Shown one piece after another: positions 8,598 to 16,523 of a stretch of DNA of 64,000 nucleotides. The stretch covers positions 3,716-67,715 of the forward strand of contig CAJJWN010000015.1 in the NCBI GenBank assembly GCA_905196835.1, given 5' to 3'. A program made the position numbers and the translations under genes. Under the pieces are notes generated by a model that was not told the origin of the DNA, ran no database searches, and saw nothing but the letters and a program-made list of their open reading frames with translations. This DNA is from an uncultured Prevotella sp. (GTDB taxonomy: Bacteria > Bacteroidota > Bacteroidia > Bacteroidales > Bacteroidaceae). Numbering within the stretch: position 1 is the first letter of the stretch; each line of letters begins with the position of its first letter.

Positions 8598-9413
8598 TCA
8601 CATGCCCCTTGCCTTGTAAATACGTTCTTTTGCCTCGTTTATTTCCTGAAATTTCTTTTCCGCCGCGCGGCGTATGTCGTCGCCGAGGGCGGCCACGCGG
8701 TCGGGATGATGCTGCAAGGCGAGCTTGCGGTAGGCGCGGCGCACCTCGTCGTCGGTGGCCGTCGGCGGAACGCCGAGCACGGCGTAGGCGTCGTCGAGCG
8801 TGCCTCCGCTTAGCTTGAGCATCGAGTCAAGGTCGGCGTCGGCCATGCCCATGCAACGCGAAACGTCCCTCAGCGCATCCACTTCGCTGCCCGGCACGCT
8901 GCCGTCGGCCTGCGCCAGCATCACGAGGAAGTTCAACAGTTGCAGCCTTTGAGAGTAATCCATGTTGGCGGCAATCTGCGCGCAACTCTCGCGTATTACG
9001 CTCTTAAACGCCCCGGGACGGCCTGCCTCCATGCGCTTCTGCTCGTCGAAAAGGCGCAACAGTATCGCGTTGCCCTGCTCTACGGCGGCTTCGCCGAAGT
9101 TAGCGCGCAGGAAACGGCGCACAAACTCCATCTCGGAGTGCATCACGCGGCCGTCGGCCCTGATGATGTATGAGGCCAGCACGAGCAGCGAAAACAGGAA
9201 ACTGTTGCGCTGCCCCTCGTAATACTGCCGCCTGCGGGCCTCCTCCCAGGCGTCGCCAAAGCCCGAAAAACCGTCCGCCTTGCGGTCTTCACCCGTGTTG
9301 ACGGCCTTCAGGCCGTAATCAAACAACGCACCCAAGGCCACTCCGGCCAGTGCTCCCAACGCGCCACCCGACATGAAGCCGAGTATGCCGCCTATCCATT
9401 TACCTGCAGACAT
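8598..9413 (-). CDS. DjlA-like membrane-anchored J-domain protein (TerB domain)
   Basis: 271 residues. A glycine-rich hydrophobic N-terminus ([24 protein letters not shown]) is the membrane anchor, like DjlA. Residues about 70-195 form a TerB-type helical domain ([47 protein letters not shown]). The C-terminal 65 residues are a J domain with [20 protein letters not shown] and the HPD triad needed to stimulate DnaK ATPase (QHHPDRV). It therefore probably recruits DnaK at the inner membrane. Start is the ATG at 9413. Confidence 0.9.
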   Translation of the reverse strand: MSAGKWIGGILGFMSGGALGALAGVALGALFDYGLKAVNTGEDRKADGFSGFGDAWEEARRRQYYEGQRNSFLFSLLVLASYIIRADGRVMHSEMEFVRRFLRANFGEAAVEQGNAILLRLFDEQKRMEAGRPGAFKSVIRESCAQIAANMDYSQRLQLLNFLVMLAQADGSVPGSEVDALRDVSRCMGMADADLDSMLKLSGGTLDDAYAVLGVPPTATDDEVRRAYRKLALQHHPDRVAALGDDIRRAAEKKFQEINEAKERIYKARGM

Positions 9414-9423
9414 ATTTCTTTTT

Positions 9424-9478
9424 AGTTGACAAGTTACGAGTTTTCAGTTACAAGTTGACGAGTGACGAGCAGACAAGG
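9424..9478. repeat. Solo stop-rich repeat arm
   Basis: GTTGACAAG / TTACGAG / TTACAAG / TGACGAG / CAGACAAG units with a 7-8-nt period, like the left arm at 27293. I see no complementary arm nearby, so this is a half element. Confidence 0.55.
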
Positions 9479-9523
9479 AGATGCCCTCCATATGCCGTCA
9501 CGTGCTGATTTTACGAATACAAA

Positions 9524-9556
9524 AATAACGCCATTGCCGCAAACAATGGCGTTATT
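9524..9556 (-). terminator. Intrinsic terminator of the DprA-like gene
   Basis: AATAACGCCATTG (9524-9536) pairs perfectly with CAATGGCGTTATT (9544-9556), 7-nt loop. On the minus strand the stem runs into TTATTTTTG. That same T-rich end contains TATTTTTG, so it might double as a -7 box for the downstream J-protein gene. Confidence 0.7.
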
Positions 9557-9606
9557 CAACGTGCTTTACCTTTAATTAACAGAAAATAAAGCACTTAAAG
9601 CATATC

Positions 9607-9640
9607 AATCCCCATCCCTTCGGGAGGGTTAGGGTGGGTG
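9607..9640. repeat. CCCGAAGGG-type palindromic repeat
   Basis: ATCCCCATCCC TTCGGG AGGGTTAGGGTGGG: short imperfect palindrome resembling the longer copies at 13848-13893 and 14206-14251. Confidence 0.5.
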
Positions 9641-9659
9641 TTTTAATGCTTGGAGTAGG

Positions 9660-10613
9660 CTATTTCCACTCCGCCAGAGCCTCTTCCATGCCCTTTACGA
9701 GCATGGGTAGCTCCGCCGCAAGCAGCCTTACGGTCTGCACGCGCAGCTTTCCTTCGCCGTATTCCTTCCTCTGCGTCATGGCAAGAAGCGGCGCGCCGCC
9801 TTCCGTTGAAACGCCGAACGTGACGTCTCCGCTAAGCGAACGCACCATAAGTCCCGGTGGAACAGCCTCGCCCGAGCGCAGTTTGCCGTCCAAAAGGCTT
9901 ATTACCGCAAGCAATTCGGCCAGCTCCTTACGGTCGAAAAACAGCTTCTCGCGCTCATATCCGCCGCCTGCGACCTGCACGCTGTGCGTAATTTTAAGGT
10001 ACGCTTCCGCCCCGCTCTCGATAAAATCAAGGTAGACAGTGCCGCGCTTCAGCCTCAACGCCCTGCTCCATTGGCTCAAACGGCTTTGCTTAGGCTCGTC
10101 CCGTGCAGGCTCTTCCTTCGCCTCTCCCGGCATTTTCAGCCACGGCTGACCGTTCTCTAGATACTCAACGTTGTCGAAACCGGCCAGCGCACGCTCCAGC
10201 TTTCCGCCCTTAGTGCAATAGCCTACGACCGTTTTCTGCGCCAAAGAGAGCATCAGCACGTTCCTGTCGAACGCCGAACGGGCCGTCACATTATGCACGC
10301 TCCCGTCGCAATGGGTCACTATGAGCAGCCTGCTTTCGCTCAAGGCGGTACGCACATCGTCGCTCCAGCGGCTCGGCATGGCCTCCGCCAGGCAGAGAAT
10401 TGTCGGTATGTTGCGCTGCAAAAGGGTGGTAAACACGGCGCGCTCCATGGGCGACTGGTTGCCGCACATCACGCAGTCGCGCTCCGGCGAGAGGCCGAGC
10501 ATCCACTTGCCCACAAGGTATTCCAGTCCGTCGGGCGTCTTACGGGAGCACACAAAGGCCGTTTTCTCGCGCTGCATCAACGCCTCGTTACCGAGTTTTG
10601 ACAGTATTTTCAT
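9660..10613 (-). CDS. DprA/Rossmann-like protein with possible PUR-like C-terminus
   Basis: 317 residues, no signal peptide. The first ~140 residues look like a DprA/LOG-type Rossmann fold: VMCGNQSPMERAVFTTLLQRNIPTILCLAEAMPSRW is the nucleotide-binding-like GxxSPxER motif, followed by RLLIVTHCDGS and a RNVLMLSLAQKTVVGYCTKGGKLE segment. The C-terminal ~130 residues (GTVYLDFIESGAEAYLKITHSVQ...EKLFFDRKELAELLAVISLLDG) resemble the PUR-like nucleic-acid-binding domain, a weak similarity. A role in DNA handling is plausible but not shown. The gene has its own terminator and no operon partner. Confidence 0.6.
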   Translation of the reverse strand: MKILSKLGNEALMQREKTAFVCSRKTPDGLEYLVGKWMLGLSPERDCVMCGNQSPMERAVFTTLLQRNIPTILCLAEAMPSRWSDDVRTALSESRLLIVTHCDGSVHNVTARSAFDRNVLMLSLAQKTVVGYCTKGGKLERALAGFDNVEYLENGQPWLKMPGEAKEEPARDEPKQSRLSQWSRALRLKRGTVYLDFIESGAEAYLKITHSVQVAGGGYEREKLFFDRKELAELLAVISLLDGKLRSGEAVPPGLMVRSLSGDVTFGVSTEGGAPLLAMTQRKEYGEGKLRVQTVRLLAAELPMLVKGMEEALAEWK

Positions 10614-10616
10614 TAA

Positions 10617-10742
10617 TTGAAAGTTGAGAATTTATAATTGAGAATTATGATTTGCTTTGAAAATAAACGGTTAAAAACAAGGAGCAAAGCGCATTGCCAA
10701 CAGGTCATATTTTCTTAAATCTTAATTCTTAACTCTTAATTT
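10617..10742. repeat. Diverged stop-rich inverted repeat
   Basis: Left arm AGTTGAGAATTTATAATTGAGAATTAT near 10622-10647, right arm CTTAAATCTTAATTCTTAACTCTTAATTTT ending at 10742; complementarity is imperfect. The right arm overlaps the 3' end of fic, whose stop codon is the TAA of the repeat. Confidence 0.55.
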
Positions 10743-11296
10743 TCACTTGAATATCCCTCGTAATAATATGACTGTTCTATGCCTTTGAAGATTATTTCGC
10801 GGTCGTCAGTCCGGTCGGTCAACGCCGGTTGAAGCAGCATACGCAGCTCAAGGTCGTTTATCGGGCTGCGTTCCATGGCCTGAAGATACTTGTCCTTGTC
10901 CACCTTCTGCCAGTCAACCACTCGGCAGAGACTGCGTTTCAGCATCATGTCAAGCCATATACGGGTAGCCCGTCCGTTGCCTTCCATAAACGGATGGGCG
11001 ATATTCATCTCAACATATTTGGCTATAATTTCCTCGAAAGTGCCTTCAGGCATCTTCTCGATAATGGGCAGAATTGCGTCAAGATACAGGCAGTTGGCGA
11101 AGCGGAAGCCGCCTTTGGAGATGTTTAATTTACGGATTTTGCCTGCAAAGTCATACAAACCACCGAACAACCGGCGGTGAATGTCGCATAAACCACTGAC
11201 CGTTCCTACCTCTATAAGGTCTATTTCGCCGCTCTCAAACAGGGCTTTCGCCTGTTCAAGACTTTGCCTGTCAATGTCTTTTCCGTTGTTTTTCAT
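10736..11296 (-). CDS. fic: Class III Fic protein (predicted AMPylase)
   Basis: 186 residues. The Fic core motif is complete, [12 protein letters not shown] starting at residue 101, with catalytic His101, the anion hole and the second Arg. The beta-hairpin flap region is [10 protein letters not shown]...[10 protein letters not shown]. The last helix carries SYYYEG (176-181), matching the [S/T]xxxE[G/N] inhibitory motif at the C-terminus, which defines class III (as in the Neisseria enzyme). It likely AMPylates a cellular target and is self-inhibited. No antitoxin gene is adjacent, as expected when the inhibitor helix is internal. The stop codon lies in a stop-rich repeat. Confidence 0.93.
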   Translation of the reverse strand: MKNNGKDIDRQSLEQAKALFESGEIDLIEVGTVSGLCDIHRRLFGGLYDFAGKIRKLNISKGGFRFANCLYLDAILPIIEKMPEGTFEEIIAKYVEMNIAHPFMEGNGRATRIWLDMMLKRSLCRVVDWQKVDKDKYLQAMERSPINDLELRMLLQPALTDRTDDREIIFKGIEQSYYYEGYSSEN

Positions 11297-11316
11297 AACG
11301 CAAAAATACGAAAAGT

Positions 11317-11396
11317 AATTAAGAATTAAGGGTTAAGAATTAAGAAAATTACCAACGAAGCATATTTTCTTAATTCTTAACCCTTAATTCTTAATT
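11317..11396. repeat. Stop-rich inverted repeat (33-bp perfect arms)
   Basis: Arms 11317-11349 and 11364-11396 are perfect reverse complements made of TAAGAAT/TAAGGGT heptads; loop TACCAACGAAGCAT. It lies between the outer-membrane gene and fic (both minus strand). A further partial right arm runs to 11417. Confidence 0.9.
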
Positions 11397-11421
11397 CAAA
11401 AGCTCTTAACTCTTAATTAGC

Positions 11422-13749
11422 TTACAGCCTGCTCTTCTGCCCTGCTCCGGCGCCCGTCCCCTTATATTTGCTGCGCGAAGTGTTGAACTTATAGCGCACG
11501 GTAAGGTTGATGTCGCGCATCGCCTTAGGCTCATAGATTGACTCGCGCATCGTTCCGTAGTACGTCACAACGCTGGTCTTGTCGGTCTTGAACAGGTCTG
11601 AGACGTAGAGCGAGAGCGACAGTTTGTCCTTCAAGAACGACTTGTAGAGCGACAAGTCGGCGCGGAACGACGGCTTGCGCATGTAGTTGTTCTCCTCTGC
11701 GCCGGTCGTATTGCAGCGCATGTTGAGCGAAATCTCGCACAACTTGGTCTCAACGGTGTTGTCGAAGCGGAACGTCGCCATCGGATTGTCAAGCGGATTG
11801 TGCCCGTGGACGTCCATCTTGAACCACTGCTTCTGCACTCCGAGCATCAGCGAAGGATGCCAGATGCCGAACTTGGGGCGTAGGTTGAGCGAGGCATACA
11901 CGTTATCGCAAGCCTCACCGTTAACCTGACGGAAGAGCGCGACGGCCGGGTCGTCGTTGTAAGTCTCGCTGTGTTGCAGTATGGGGTCAATGATATGGGA
12001 GTAGCCCACGCTGAACATCAGCCACTTGTACGAGGCCGCGAAGTTGACGTTGTGCGACTTTGTAGGCACGAGGAAGGGGTTTCCACCCTCGTAGGTATAG
12101 CGGTTGTCGTAGTTTATGTTGCTGCGGAGCTGGTTGTAAGAGGGGCGGCGTATGTCGGCGGAATAGCCGAGTTGCAGGCCGACTTTGCCGAACATCGCCG
12201 ATAGGGCTACCGACGGAAACAAGTCGCCATACGTCTTGCTCTGCTCCGCTATGCGCTTGCCGTCCTCGTAATAGTCGAAGTCCACGTCCTCGTAACGCAG
12301 TCCGAGCTGCGCACTCAACGGGCCGAACTGCCGCGCGTACTCAACGAACACCGTGGCAAGGCCATCCTCCGTGCGGCTGCGGTCGTCGTCGATGATGCCC
12401 TTGGGCAGCACGGTGTACACCGTCTTACGCGTAGAGTAAGAGTATTCGCCGCCGAAAGAGAGGCTGCCGCCAAAAAGCGGAGCGGTCACAACGAGCTTGG
12501 AAGCGATGAGGTTGCTGCGCGGAACGGTGTTCGTCGTCACGTCGTTATGCTCCGTGGATTGCCCCGTCTCGGTGTAGCCCTCGACGGTGTTCATCGTAGC
12601 ATCTGACTTAGTGTACATCCAGTCGGTGTTGAAATCGACGCTCCATTGGCCTATTTTTCCCGTATAATAGGCGTTGCCCTGAAGCGTGGTAGCCTGCGTG
12701 GAGGCCGTGTAGTCGCTGCGCAGCTGCTCGGTAAGAGTGCCATTCTGCGTGAACGTTGACTCCATGTAGCCGCCCGGCTTGTTCCACGGCTGACGGCTGT
12801 AGCTGGCGCTTATGCCGACAGAATGGTTTTGGTTGAACATGTAGCTTACGGCCAGCCGCGCGTACAGGTTTTCGTTCTTGTACACCTGGTCGATTTCGCT
12901 GCGCTGCCGCCAAGTGTCCTCTAAGTGCGTGATTTGCTCGATGGTCTTGGGGTCGGGGCTGGCCCATTTCGAAGCGCGGAGCGTCGCGCCGACGTCAAGT
13001 CCGCCCGTGCGGTAGTTCATATTGAGGTTGTCCTCGCCTACAAGGTAGCCGTAATCGTTAAGCTCTCCGAACAAACGGTTGTCAAGGCTGAAGCCGTCGC
13101 CCACGGCCTTTTTCGTAGTTATGCGTATGACCGACGTCACGCTGGCGTCGTAACGCGCGCCGGGGTTGGTTATAACCTCCACATCCTTTATATTGCCCGC
13201 GCTCAATCGGTCAAGCTCGGAGTTGTCCCTCACCTTGCGTCCGTTGATGTACATCTCGGGCGTACCGCGCCCGAACACCTCTATTTTGCCGTTCCTGGCC
13301 GACACGTTCGGTATGCGGTCGAGCAGGCGCTCTATGGTTCCGGCGTGCTCAAGTATTGTTCCGCTCACGCCCGTTATCATGCCCTCGCCCTTCAGGCGCG
13401 TCTTGGGCATATCGCTCTTCACCACCACTTCGCCCAGCACCTGCGTCACGGCTTCAAGGCGGACGGTACCCATGTCGTCGCGGCGGTCGGCGTAAACCGT
13501 CTTGTAACCGAGCGAAGAGAAGCGCAGCAGGCGGCCTTCGCCCTTGGTGTCGAGGGTGAAAGTGCCGTCGTCGGCGGTCATAACGCCGGAGACGAAGGCC
13601 GAGTCGGGCAGCGAGAGGGCCACCACGTTGGTGTAAGGCAGGGGTTGTCCGCCGCCGTCAACGACGCGTCCCGTCACCGTTTGCGCCGCCAACGGGTGCG
13701 CCAAAAGCGCGCAACAACACAGCGCGGAAAGTCTGGTAAATGTGTTCAT
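11422..13749 (-). CDS. TonB-dependent-type outer-membrane beta-barrel protein
   Basis: 775 residues from the ATG at 13749 (another ATG at 13758 adds three residues). Signal peptide RLSALCCCALLAHPLAAQ, then a CarboxypepD_reg-like domain (VTGRVVDGGGQPLPYTNVVAL...LRFSSLGYKTVY), a plug domain (LLDRIPNVSARNGKIEVFGRGTPEMYINGRKVRDNSELDRL), and a long barrel of alternating aromatic strands ending LTVRYKFN. This is the OMP_b-brl_3 type found in Bacteroidota, not the SusC type: no SusD neighbour and a shorter barrel. Substrate unknown. Confidence 0.88.
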   Translation of the reverse strand: MNTFTRLSALCCCALLAHPLAAQTVTGRVVDGGGQPLPYTNVVALSLPDSAFVSGVMTADDGTFTLDTKGEGRLLRFSSLGYKTVYADRRDDMGTVRLEAVTQVLGEVVVKSDMPKTRLKGEGMITGVSGTILEHAGTIERLLDRIPNVSARNGKIEVFGRGTPEMYINGRKVRDNSELDRLSAGNIKDVEVITNPGARYDASVTSVIRITTKKAVGDGFSLDNRLFGELNDYGYLVGEDNLNMNYRTGGLDVGATLRASKWASPDPKTIEQITHLEDTWRQRSEIDQVYKNENLYARLAVSYMFNQNHSVGISASYSRQPWNKPGGYMESTFTQNGTLTEQLRSDYTASTQATTLQGNAYYTGKIGQWSVDFNTDWMYTKSDATMNTVEGYTETGQSTEHNDVTTNTVPRSNLIASKLVVTAPLFGGSLSFGGEYSYSTRKTVYTVLPKGIIDDDRSRTEDGLATVFVEYARQFGPLSAQLGLRYEDVDFDYYEDGKRIAEQSKTYGDLFPSVALSAMFGKVGLQLGYSADIRRPSYNQLRSNINYDNRYTYEGGNPFLVPTKSHNVNFAASYKWLMFSVGYSHIIDPILQHSETYNDDPAVALFRQVNGEACDNVYASLNLRPKFGIWHPSLMLGVQKQWFKMDVHGHNPLDNPMATFRFDNTVETKLCEISLNMRCNTTGAEENNYMRKPSFRADLSLYKSFLKDKLSLSLYVSDLFKTDKTSVVTYYGTMRESIYEPKAMRDINLTVRYKFNTSRSKYKGTGAGAGQKSRL

Positions 13750-13847
13750 ATATGTCATTTGTCGTGATGTTTTATATCCAATAGACGTAGTTTGTCGTGA
13801 AAATGTTACACGGCTGGGCCGTTTTTTTGATGGCAGCCATCAGTAAA

Positions 13848-14251
13848 TCACCTGAGACCACCCCAATCCTCCCGAAGGGAGGGAGCTTAATGCGCCTCAC
13901 ATATTGCCCCAGCGCATCGGGCTTATCTGCTTATTATGCTAATTTGGCCTATAAGTCCAATTTGCCTAATGAGCCGAATACGCCCTATCCACCGCCTCTG
14001 CAACAACGCCCACTTGTTCTGCCAGATTTGCAATCCGGCGGTTTCTAAGTGCGGATTTGCAATCCGCTCACCAGCATACATCATCTTATAGATGTGCGGT
14101 TTGAGCGGATTACAAATCCTTATAGTAAATTTCGGCGGATTACAAATCTGCCGAAACATATGCCAGATAAGCCGAATGCGCCTAATACCACACCTCTGCG
14201 ACAAAGCATACCAAGCTCCCTCCCTTTGGGAGGATTGGGGTGGTGTCAGGT
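13848..14251. repeat. Composite repeat bounded by long inverted ends
   Basis: 13848-13893 contains ACCACCCCAATCCTCCCGAAGGGAGGGAGC; its near-perfect reverse complement lies at 14206-14251. Between them sits a subtype-A family-3 repeat (14020-14160) and about 200 nt of other sequence. The symmetry resembles a nonautonomous element (MITE-like). No transposase is inside. It occupies much of the 880-nt gap between the outer-membrane gene and the acyltransferase. Confidence 0.6.
14020..14160. repeat. GGATTTGCAATCC-type composite repeat, subtype A
   Basis: Second copy of the repeat at 8318-8459, with the same four palindromic modules and the same central loop apart from a few substitutions. Confidence 0.85.
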
Positions 14252-14295
14252 GGCTTGTTGATGGGTGTCAGCTTGTTTGCCGATGGGTTTCTCAT

Positions 14296-14376
14296 TGACG
14301 GCCTTTTGCCTTCCAAAAGGCCGTCAATTGCACGCTAAAAGACCATCTTTTGCAGCCCGAAAGACGGCCTTTTGCA
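14296..14376. repeat. Paired-palindrome cluster
   Basis: TTGACGGCCTTTT pairs with AAAAGGCCGTCAA; AAAAGACCATCTTTT and GAAAGACGGCCTTTT follow. Unlike the other clusters this one lies between two divergently transcribed genes. Confidence 0.75.
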
Positions 14377-14503
14377 AAGCCATTGATTATCAACGGGTTA
14401 CACGGCAGTATCACCATACCGCCAGAACGCCCTGTTTTCAGCAGCGCAAAGGTATGAAAATCATGCGTAATACGCAACTCGAAAAGCGACATTCCGCCGT
14501 TTA

Positions 14504-14513
14504 CCCCCCCCCC
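14504..14513. repeat. Ten-base cytosine tract
   Basis: Uninterrupted run of ten C, 54 nt upstream of the -7 box of the acyltransferase at 14639. Such tracts can change length during replication. Confidence 0.7.
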
Positions 14514-14566
14514 GAAAATTTAACATAAATCAACACTCCACGAAGCCAATTTGCCCCGTTATTCGC

Positions 14567-14574
14567 TATATTTG
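14567..14574 (+). promoter_or_regulatory. -7 box of the acetyltransferase at 14639
   Basis: TATATTTG, matching TAnnTTTG, 65 nt upstream of the ATG. A TTTG at 14550-14553 is only 13 nt upstream, so the -33 element is uncertain. Confidence 0.5.
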
Positions 14575-14638
14575 CATTCCTGAAAGCCTTGCAGGTAATC
14601 ATAATTATCCATTCTCAACTCTCAATTCTCAATTAACC

Positions 14639-15235
14639 ATGAAGACAGAACTTGAAAAATGCCTCGCCGGAGAGCCTTTTTTCGGCGGCGACCCGGAAAT
14701 AGCCGCGATTGCGGAGAAGGCCAAACGCCTGACGCGAGAGCTTAACGACACCGCCTATACGGACATCGACAGGAAGCGCAACATCATGCAACGGCTGTTC
14801 GGCCGCGTGGGGCGGCGCGTGCATATAGACGTTGACTTTCACTGCGAGTACGGCCGCCACATACTCATAGGCGACCTCGTAATAATCAATATGAACTGCA
14901 CCTTCGTTGACAACAACATCATCGAAATAGGCAATGACGTGCTCATAGCCTCAAACGTGCAGATTTACACCGCCACACACTCCACCCGATACGCCGAACG
15001 GATGCTGCCCGACGACGGCTCTGACGGCTGCGAGTTTTGCCTTACATACGCAAAGCCCGTGAAAATATGCGACGGCGCATGGCTCGGCGGCGGCGTAATA
15101 GTGCTGCCCGGAGTGACAATCGGCGCGGGCAGCGTAATCGGCGCAGGCAGCGTGGTGACCCGCTCAGTGCCCGACAACTGCGTGGCCGTGGGCAATCCGT
15201 GCCGGGTTATCAGAAAGATTGACAACGGGGAATGA
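14639..15235 (+). CDS. Maltose O-acetyltransferase-like hexapeptide acyltransferase
   Basis: 198 residues. N-terminal mac domain (LEKCLAGEPFFGGDPEIAAIAEKAKRLTRELN), then a left-handed beta-helix of hexapeptide repeats (IGDLVIINMNCTFVDNN, IEIGNDVLIASNV, WLGGGVIVLPGVTIGAGSVIGAGSVVTRSVP). The catalytic His of the NodL/LacA/Maa group is in TATHSTRYAER. It transfers acetyl from acetyl-CoA to a sugar hydroxyl; the sugar cannot be told from sequence. Stands alone, with no capsule or LPS genes beside it. Confidence 0.93.
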   Translation: MKTELEKCLAGEPFFGGDPEIAAIAEKAKRLTRELNDTAYTDIDRKRNIMQRLFGRVGRRVHIDVDFHCEYGRHILIGDLVIINMNCTFVDNNIIEIGNDVLIASNVQIYTATHSTRYAERMLPDDGSDGCEFCLTYAKPVKICDGAWLGGGVIVLPGVTIGAGSVIGAGSVVTRSVPDNCVAVGNPCRVIRKIDNGE

Positions 15236-15316
15236 TAATGGAAACGTGAAAACCTTTCCATAACAAGCGGAATATGCCTCCATTTCCGCCACAAGCCAAA
15301 TAAAAAACGACGGCCG

Positions 15317-15347
15317 TTTCATATTCCGCAAAATTTCATTAACTTTG
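15317..15347 (+). promoter_or_regulatory. Promoter of the structured leader/ncRNA
   Basis: TTTC (15317-15320), 19-nt spacer, TAACTTTG (15340-15347): one mismatch from the Bacteroidota consensus. Predicted start near 15353, just before the left strand of the 11-bp long-range helix. Confidence 0.6.
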
Positions 15348-15352
15348 CAGAA

Positions 15353-15678
15353 GCTTCACCCACGCCGTGTCCCAAACGGGAGGCGACAACGAGGGAGGGA
15401 GCACTACATATCAGAAAAGGCGTTTGCTGACGCTTTGTTTTTGGCGGTTCGAAACTTCCACAAACCGAATTAGTTGTCGAAAACATCGCAGAGGTGGATG
15501 CCACGGGTAGGTATATGCCATTCCCGTCGGTGTGCATAAGGCAGTCTGTGCCTTAATGCACACCTGTACGGATTGTATATATGCCAACGGCGTGGGTATC
15601 ACTCTGTCTGTTTACAACCAAGGCTGTGGAAGGCCGCGAACCGCGAAACAGGCAGAAGCAGAGATACCCCCGCTTTTT
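15353..15678 (+). ncRNA. Candidate large structured RNA or gene leader
   Basis: About 325 nt between a promoter and a terminator-like hairpin with no credible ORF. ACCCACGCCGT (15358-15368) is exactly complementary to ACGGCGTGGGT (15587-15597), which closes a domain of about 240 nt. Inside are strong local hairpins: ACGGG...CCCGT, and GGTGTGCAT-A-AGGCA...TGCCT-T-AATGCACACC. The 3' hairpin starts with GGGTATC (15594-15600), shares four bases with the closing helix, and pairs with GATACCC near 15663, ending in GCTTTTTC. Thus closing helix and terminator compete, as in a riboswitch or attenuator for the acyltransferase at 15761. It is not tmRNA, RNase P RNA, SRP RNA or a TPP/cobalamin riboswitch by their signatures. 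Confidence 0.5.
15594..15678 (+). terminator. Terminator-like hairpin at the end of the structured RNA
   Basis: GGGTATC, CTCTG and CTGTTT on the left pair with AAACAG, CAGAG and GATACCC on the right; a smaller GC-rich element lies in the loop; GCTTTTTC follows. The acyltransferase ATG is about 85 nt further on. Confidence 0.5.
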
Positions 15679-15760
15679 CATATGTGGCTGAACAACAGTG
15701 GATACCAAAGCAACAAGTCCGGCACCGGGGTATATGCGGACAAAAAACAACCGGTAACCG

Positions 15761-16441
15761 ATGCTCGCAAAATCTATCCTAAAACTGTTCAGGAAAGTAA
15801 ACTTGTGGAAAACCGTTTACTTCAACCTGCACTACTTTCCATGGAAAACGGCCCTGCGCCTGCCCGTATTCATATACAAACGCTCGGAACTGTACAAGAT
15901 GAAGGGGCGCATCGTAATCAACGCTCCCGTCAAGACCGGCATGATGAAACTGGGACCTCACGGCCTTGGCACGCAGGACATGCTGTTTGAAAGGACAATG
16001 TGGGAAGTGGCCGGCACGCTGGTGATAAACGGGAACGCGTGCATAGGCCGCGGAAGCAAGATAAGCATAGGCGAGAACGCCACCTTGACGCTTGGCGACA
16101 ACTTCACAATCACGGGCGGCTCTGACATCATCTGCCACAAAGCAATAACCTTCGGCAGGGACTGCCTGCTGTCATGGGATATCCTCATGATGGACACCGA
16201 CTTCCACAATGTGCTCGACCTGCAAGGCAAAAAGATTAATGCGCCCAAGCCAATCACAATAGGCAACCATGTATGGATAGGCTGCCGTAACACTGTTCTG
16301 AAAGGCACTACGATAGCGGACAACTGCATCGTTTCGGCAAACTCTACGATAACACGGAGCTTCGACAAGCCAAACTGCATCGTCGGCGGCAACGGAAAGA
16401 ACGCAGGAACAATAAAAGAGGATATAGACTGGGAACAATGA
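15761..16441 (+). CDS. Hexapeptide-repeat acyltransferase
   Basis: 226 residues, cytoplasmic but with an amphipathic, basic N-terminus (KLFRKVNLWKTVYFNLHYFPWKTALRLPVFIYKR) that could sit on the membrane. The rest is a left-handed beta-helix: GTLVINGNACIGRGSKISIGENATLTLGDNF, ITIGNHVWIGCRNTVLKGTTIADNCIVSANSTIT. The catalytic His may be in MMDTDFHNV. Similar enzymes modify surface glycans; here there is no glycan cluster. Its leader is unusually long and structured, so expression is probably controlled after initiation. Confidence 0.88.
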   Translation: MLAKSILKLFRKVNLWKTVYFNLHYFPWKTALRLPVFIYKRSELYKMKGRIVINAPVKTGMMKLGPHGLGTQDMLFERTMWEVAGTLVINGNACIGRGSKISIGENATLTLGDNFTITGGSDIICHKAITFGRDCLLSWDILMMDTDFHNVLDLQGKKINAPKPITIGNHVWIGCRNTVLKGTTIADNCIVSANSTITRSFDKPNCIVGGNGKNAGTIKEDIDWEQ

Positions 16442-16523
16442 CATGGCTGAAAAACCATCCAACGCCTTACATACAAGCCGCATCCGGGATATTTAAACTA
16501 AAAAGCAAGACAAACATTAATTC

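Noticed and set aside
15470..15500. GGTTCGAAAC as a tRNA T-arm or tmRNA end.
   Set aside because: No matching stem, acceptor arm or tag ORF can be built around it.
15319..15990. Several overlapping ORFs of 60-150 residues on both strands before the acyltransferase.
   Set aside because: They overlap one another, lack ribosome-binding sites, and cross strong RNA hairpins; a structured RNA explains the region better.
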